A DNA stretch of 64,000 nucleotides from Lonicera japonica (lineage: Eukaryota > Streptophyta > Magnoliopsida > Dipsacales > Caprifoliaceae). Below, piece by piece: positions 58,999 to 64,000 of the stretch. The number at the start of each line of letters is the position of its first letter. The stretch's first letter is position 1. The translations under genes were made by a program, and so were the position numbers. The notes under the pieces are model-generated. The model was not told where the DNA came from and searched no databases. It saw only the letters and a program-made list of their open reading frames with translations. The stretch is from positions 23,461,601-23,525,600 of the forward strand of contig CM038470.1 in the NCBI GenBank assembly GCA_021464415.1. Direction: 5' to 3'.

Positions 58999-60690
58999 CC
59001 AAGATCAATAATGGGTGTGCCATGATCTATCTAGCCCTTGTTTTCCTTTTTTATGTCATTTCTCCATTTTTTATAATTTTGGTTTGTTTTTGGGAGATAG
59101 TTTTGGCATTTTATTCTCAATCTCAAGGGAAATATTTTTTTATATAAATATATAGAATTACCCAATTATTTGGGGGTTAATTTATCTTAGTTTAATTAAA
59201 AGCTTAGATTAGAGTGAGAGACCTCTCTTGTACTCATTTTTCATTTTTTTTAAGCTTTGTAAATTTTCATTTAAAGGGAATGGAGTTCATTTCTATAACG
59301 TTTGTTTCTACATCTGTTATGGAGTGAATTATTTGCTAAGGTTAAAGATGAAGTTTGCAAGGTGATTATTATGTAAGTTTGATCTTATTTCTTGGTTAGT
59401 ATTAATAAATATTGATGAATCATTTCCCTCTCCATTTAATCAATCATTTCATAATCTTACAATATATCCCCATATAATGATTTGACTTTATATGCCAAAT
59501 ATATCTAGTTTTTAAGCATAAATGGGGAGATGATGCACTTGTGTATTTCTTGAAAGATTGTGTTCACCATCTATAAAAGATTTGCTTCTTTATTTCAAGT
59601 ATATTGAGTTCTTAACTTTTATAGAATCACCATGAATTTGGGATTCCTTTCATTGATATTCTTAATGATATGGTGAGTGCTTTACACACTTCATGTGATG
59701 CTTTAGACTCATCATGTTCCTATTTAAGGTGTGAGCAATGAAGATCTTAAAGTCTATGTCATAAACCACATCATACCACTAATTAAGGATTCATTGTATA
59801 TTTATCAAATAAGTCTCAATTGGTTGACTTTGACTCCAACTAGACTTTCCAAGTTTAGACAAAAAAATTGTTAAGATTCTTGAGTTATTCTTTTAGTTGA
59901 CAATTTTCTCAAACAAGTCAATTGTTGAGTAGGAAAACGTACGAATCAAGATTTCCTAAATACTTAGTTAATGTTCATATATGTTATTTAGTGAATTTTG
60001 TATAAATATCTTGTTTTAGCATTATACGGGAATAAGTCGTACTTGCTTCACACCCATTGTTTGAGATAAGAATTAGCAATTCATGCTAGGTTGAGTTTTG
60101 ATTATACCCTCTTTTGGTGTGGCACTATACGGGAATAAGTTGCTTTTGCGTTGCACCCTTGCTTTAAAGAAGTGTAATACACTCTCCATGAATGAATTAT
60201 ATTTGGGAAACATGTATACGATCAATCTCACTTAACTTTGCTAGTAAATCAATTCCAATTGCCTTAACCCATTCTCAAACTTTATTACATTCACTTTTTA
60301 ATTTAGATTTACTATTCTAAAATCAAACCACTTTATAAATTAGAAAAAATCCATTAATCCGTGATTCATCCCACATCTTTTTGACTATCTTTGTCGTTCA
60401 ACATTTGGCTTACCGAGTTATATTACAACTTAACGAACTTGCACTTGGGTTATTGCAAAGCAATATTTTTACGGCGTCAAAACTTAATCAAAGATGGTGG
60501 CTGAGGCTTAAGCTATGGTTAGAGGGATTAGGAAATGTGGGGATGATGGTGTTCAGGGGAAAAACTAGGTGCCCTTGGTGCATTATTCTTGAAGTACGCA
60601 AAATAAAAAAGCTTTTAAGTCTATTTTCTTCTTTTTTACCTTTTACTCCACGTGGCACACAGATTTACTCCAGGCGTCCAAATCGGTCTG
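58999..60690. other. Degenerate repeat region
   Basis: No gene recognised. GCATTATACGGGAATAAGTC (about 60018) recurs as GCACTATACGGGAATAAGTT (about 60122), an internal repeat of about 105-bp period that suggests a decayed LTR-type element. The open frame at 60381-60704 has no family motif. Confidence 0.4.
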
Positions 60691-60705
60691 AAAAGTTGCT
60701 CTAAA

Positions 60706-60895
60706 AAACTAAGTATCTTGGCCTAGTGGTATAAGGCTGTCACTGGAATAATCTTGGAATCGACTTAGAGCTTCCAAGATCGATTCCCAGCGTTGTCAAA
60801 ATAATATTTGGCTAATGACAACTATGCATTGCGAGCGGGGATTAGTCGAGATGCGCGAAAATGGTCCAGACACCCCGTGGGATAGCTCTTAAAAA
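60706..60895 (+). mobile_element. Full-length SINE with 15-bp target-site duplication
   Basis: Exact 15-bp direct repeats AAAAGTTGCTCTAAA at 60691-60705 and 60896-60910 flank the element. It has a pol III A box TGGCCTAGTGG (60719-60729), B-box-like GATCGATTCC (60778-60787), a tRNA-unrelated body containing GGGGATTAGTCGAGATGCGC and GGTCCAGACACCCCGTGGG, and a short A-tail. The body resembles a widespread plant SINE consensus (Au-like). About 190 bp, + orientation, recently inserted. Confidence 0.9.
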
Positions 60896-60910
60896 AAAAG
60901 TTGCTCTAAA

Positions 60911-61585
60911 GTTTGTGAGTAAGTGAGGATTAGAGGAAGGTAAGAAGGTTGGTTTATTTTATGACGGTTCAAGATTCTACTTTAGTTTTCTCAATAAAAG
61001 GGTTTAGGGTTTTTGAATAGATTTAGGTAATTGTAGTTGATCTTGTTGTACATATACTAATTTTGAATATAATAATTATTTTGGGATGTATAGCTCAAGT
61101 CGCAACTTAAATAGTAAAGGTTTTGGATTTGGCTCGGTAAGTCCTTGGTTCAATCCTCTTTAATTACATTTTATTATATTAAAGGCTTTTTGTTTGGGAG
61201 GTCCTTAGGCTTTGGGTTCTTTGAAAAATACAAGTATTTTTAATACTTGAACCTTTAATTTCTTATTTTTAAATAACTAATTAACATTAATTTTGTATTT
61301 ATAATTAACTAATTAACATTAGGGCTTTGACTTGTTCCAACTGAACGTTGGAGTGGATACGTACATGTTGTGAGCGTATATCTATCTGCATTCATTTTAT
61401 GCGTTATTTTATATCTGCAACCTTTCAACTTCGAGGAAAAAACAATACATAATATAAAATCCTCGTTTTTCTTCTTCTTCTTCTTATATTTTATTTATGA
61501 AGCAATTTAAGAGTACCTATAAGATTATACAATTGCTAGTAGATTCACTTGGTCATTAAACTTGGAGGTATTTGCTCGTGAAGGC
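60911..61585. other. AT-rich DNA with SINE-like segment
   Basis: TAGCTCAAGTC (61090-61100) and TGGTTCAATCC (61146-61156) resemble pol III A and B boxes about 45 bases apart, suggesting another tRNA-derived SINE. A (CTT)n run lies at about 61471-61486. No protein gene. Confidence 0.4.
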
Positions 61586-62083
61586 TGATAGCGTAAAATT
61601 GTAGTGGAGAATTTTCACCTTAAAAAATTGTGTTTACACAAATCTTGACCAATAAATTCTTTTTATTTTGTTTTCGCTTTTCCAAAGTAGAATAATTATT
61701 GTTTTTCTAACAGATCTGACCCTTATAATTCACTTTACTTTAGTCTTCTTATTGGATCGCTTAAGAATTTAATCTTTATTATTTGTTTTCATCAACTTTT
61801 TTATCTCTCTAAAAGTGCTTAAATTTTAAAGCTCTATAGAGCTATTGAAAAATTGGCTTGTATCACTCGCTTAATTGATCAGTAATCTTTTTAATTGATG
61901 ATCTATATTCTTACATTTTCAATGTTGTGTATGTTTTTTTTCCCATCAATAGCAATAATTTTTTAGATCCCACCTGTGTATCGAGCTACTACTGACTTGA
62001 CCTATCCGATGATCTATCGGTTGAGAGTTATGTAAACACAATTTCTTAAGGTGAAAATTCTCCGCTATAATTTGATGCTATCC
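61586..62083. mobile_element. Element with about 50-bp terminal inverted repeats, about 500 bp
   Basis: GATAGCGTAAAATTGTAGTG continuing through GGAGAATTTTCACCTTAA and TTGTGTTTACA at the left is mirrored at 62031-62083 (TGTAAACACAA, TTAAGGTGAAAATTCTCC, GATGCTATC). The long TIR suggests a Mutator-like element, but no 9-bp duplication was found. Its right end abuts the LINE fragment. Confidence 0.6.
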
Positions 62084-62515
62084 CAACATGTTATATGTTT
62101 CATTTGGCTATTGTTGCATTATCAAATTCTTACAAACTTTGCATGCGTTAAACATAATGTTTCCCAAACTCTTAATTGTAAACTTTGTGGCCATGTTGAA
62201 AATAGTAATCATATTTTCGAGTATTGTAGTAAGGCTGTTAAGGTTTGGTCTTCTTTAAATTTTGCTTTTGTCCCGAGCACATGTACAAATTCTTTTGTCA
62301 ATTGGATTATTGATAACCTTAAGTTTAACGCTAGTAGTATGTTCAATGGCGTCTCTCATTCTATCTTATTTGTTGCTACCTTATAGATGACGTGGAAGGA
62401 TATAAATGATCTCAAATTTAATGATAAAATCCATGACCACGAGGAAACGACTTTGAAAAGCTCCAACCTTGCTAAGGATTATGCAGTTGCTTTCGAAACT
62501 ATGAAGAGTCATTCT
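62084..62515 (+). mobile_element. LINE fragment: reverse-transcriptase zinc-binding domain (+ strand)
   Basis: Translation FIWLLLHYQILTNFACVKHN then CKLCGHVENSNHIFEYCSKA with the CxxC...H...C pattern of the zf-RVT domain found downstream of reverse transcriptase in plant LINEs. An in-frame stop (62384-62386) precedes the related WKDINDLKFNDK segment. A pseudogene fragment without the polymerase domain. Confidence 0.75.
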
Positions 62516-63570
62516 CTATCTAAAGATTATGGTTTAATTTCTTGGGGTATTTCCTTCTTTATTCCATTTAATAACATTATTTTTATAATTGAGGAGATTA
62601 TCCTAGAAATTAGTGGCACTGACCCAACTATTTTCAAGAACCAAGTCAAAATTTGGGTGTTCGAGCCAACTAGCCAAAAATCTAAAAGGCTTTATAGCAT
62701 TATTAAAAGAGGTGATAAGAGGTGATAGGGGTACCTTCTGTATTAGCAATGATGAGGCAGTGGTCTAAATAGGTTCTTGGAAAATTTGAGATGGTTGCTT
62801 CTGGGAACTTCAATTTCCACCCTTCATTCGCTAAAACCCTGTCAAATCTCACAAGAGTGTTCGCCATTCCTCCTCTATTGTTTGTCCAAGTCAGTATTGG
62901 TCTGTTGCAGCCAAGGTCAATGAGATTACATTGATTGACATTCGTATTGAATCTTTGCATTCTCTTATCTTCCGTGGAATCAATATAGCTTCTTTTTATG
63001 CTACTATTACCTTAGTCATTTAAATCACCCCCGACAAGCCATGGCACATTATAAAAGTCAACCACAACTGCTAAGTTGCTCTAGAGCTTATCATGAAGAG
63101 AGTGGTTCCAGCTGGCATAAACTACTGAGCACATCCATTCTTCATAGTTTCTCTTCGTAACAATGGCATGTATACGTTGGCTAGATGTATGGAAAGGCTT
63201 AAAATTGATTGTGCCCGGATTCTAAAACATCCATTCTTGCCCGGATTCTAAAACATCCATTCTTACATGTCCAGCTTGATCTACACAAATGAGTAAGTTA
63301 GGCCAAATTAATCAAACTAGTTTCCCATTTGGGTAAAAGGATTTTTGATTTCCATAAGCCTGACCACGTCAAGCGTATGATCCCTAAAAAGATCTCTCAT
63401 AGAGTTACAAAAATCATTGTTGCTGGTGCCCCGGTAATTCTAGAAGAGGAGCTACATTTGGCAGGAGGGGCAACTTCTCATTGCATGCCAGGCTATTATG
63501 AGTATGACTTGTTGTTAGGTTTCGTTTGTGGCAGACGTCGCCTCCATTTGTATTTCGTAAGCTTTGGAGC
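62515..63570 (-). mobile_element. LINE fragment: endonuclease domain and following region (minus strand)
   Basis: On the minus strand: FCNSMRDLFRDHTLDVVRLM (about 63410-63350), CSVVYASWNHSLHDKL (about 63125), FYNVPWLVGGDLND (about 63050-63010), NLIDLGCNRPILTWTNNR then VRFDRVLANEGWKLKFPEA and DHCLIIANTEG (62960-62730), and FRFLASWLEHPNFDLVLENS (about 62680-62620). This is the order of an AP-type LINE endonuclease and the pre-RT region. It is broken by stops and frameshifts, so it is a dead copy. Confidence 0.78.
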
Positions 63571-64000
63571 CCATAAACCAGAACTGCTATAGTTCAATAT
63601 TGAATTGGACTTGATTGACCTTCCAGTTGATGTTCACAATGTGTTTCTCGTTATCTACCGCCTCAACTGAGAACCAGACTGCATTCTTCCATAGGTTATG
63701 GCTTATCAATTCTGCCATTTGAGGAATCTGGGGGTTCCAATATGGGTTGGTTTGAGTTTAAAAGGTTTAAGTTAGAAGTATATTGAGGTAGAGGAGAAGT
63801 GTGGGTAGGGTTTATATCTGATAAGGTGGTGATGGAAAGGGATTTGGAATTTGTCTAGACTGTGTGTGTCCCTAATCTTATGGCTTTTTAGTGTTAGACC
63901 TGTTCCTATTTTATCATTTTTTGTTGTCTCGAGGTGTCCTTTGCCAGTAAAGAGTACATTTGGAGAAAATATCGCCCCTTTACGTTGTGTTCTATCACTC
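63571..64000. other. Right edge of window, no gene assigned
   Basis: Sequence upstream of the minus-strand LINE endonuclease; it may belong to the same LINE (its first open reading frame) but no gag-like domain or CCHC knuckle could be read. Confidence 0.3.

Noticed and set aside
62387..62725. + strand 112-codon frame as one protein
   Set aside because: Only its first third continues the + strand LINE sequence; the rest is antisense to the minus-strand LINE.
63329..63592. + strand 87-codon frame
   Set aside because: Antisense to the minus-strand LINE endonuclease start; no motif of its own.

Overview
The window is nuclear DNA from a flowering plant, almost certainly a eudicot. Evidence: spliced genes with GT/AG introns, a nuclear-type tRNA-Leu, a plant microRNA gene, plant gene families (HOTHEAD-type GMC oxidoreductase, class I TCP factor, HMG-CoA synthase) and many plant-type transposons in AT-rich DNA. 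The species cannot be named from sequence alone.

Genes. Four protein-coding genes can be reconstructed, all on the + strand: a HOTHEAD-like FAD oxidoreductase (2199-8765, 5 exons, 573 aa, first intron 3.9 kb); a single-exon PLP-fold protein related to molybdenum-cofactor sulfurase (19189-20913, 574 aa); cytosolic-type HMG-CoA synthase of the mevalonate pathway (43798-50846, 12 exons, 468 aa, catalytic residues intact); and a TCP9/TCP19-like class I TCP transcription factor split by one intron (54613-56065, 342 aa). There are also two RNA genes: a MIR399 phosphate-starvation microRNA hairpin (11341-11448) with two PHR1-type P1BS boxes and a TATA tract upstream, and a tRNA-Leu(AAG) (12955-13035). 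The genes do not form a pathway. The order GMC oxidoreductase, PLP protein, TCP recalls the Arabidopsis At5g51950-At5g51910 neighbourhood (from memory, to be checked), with MIR399, tRNA-Leu and HMGS lying between.

Layout. 1-2.0 kb: AT-rich, no gene. 2.0-8.8 kb: HOTHEAD-like gene with MITEs in intron 1. 9-12.9 kb: MITEs, a 535-bp hAT element, MIR399. 12.95-16 kb: tRNA-Leu with a tandemly duplicated 3' part, then a copia element with identical LTRs and a collapsed interior. 16-21 kb: decayed DNA and the PLP gene. 21-43.6 kb: a gene-free, transposon-dense stretch (two solo LTRs, two Mutator-like elements 65 bp apart, hAT and Harbinger-like elements, a dispersed family of about 155-bp MITEs, tandem duplications). 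43.8-50.9 kb: HMGS with MITEs and a SINE-like piece in its introns. 51-54.6 kb: AT-rich spacer. 54.6-56.1 kb: TCP gene. 56-64 kb: degenerate DNA, one SINE with a clear target-site duplication, a terminal-inverted-repeat element and LINE fragments in opposite orientations.

No wholly new multi-gene system is visible. The most informative non-obvious items are the MIR399 locus, the internally deleted copia element, the foldback Mutator-like element with captured sequence, and the solo LTR carrying six near-identical TGTCGCGCGACA palindromes.
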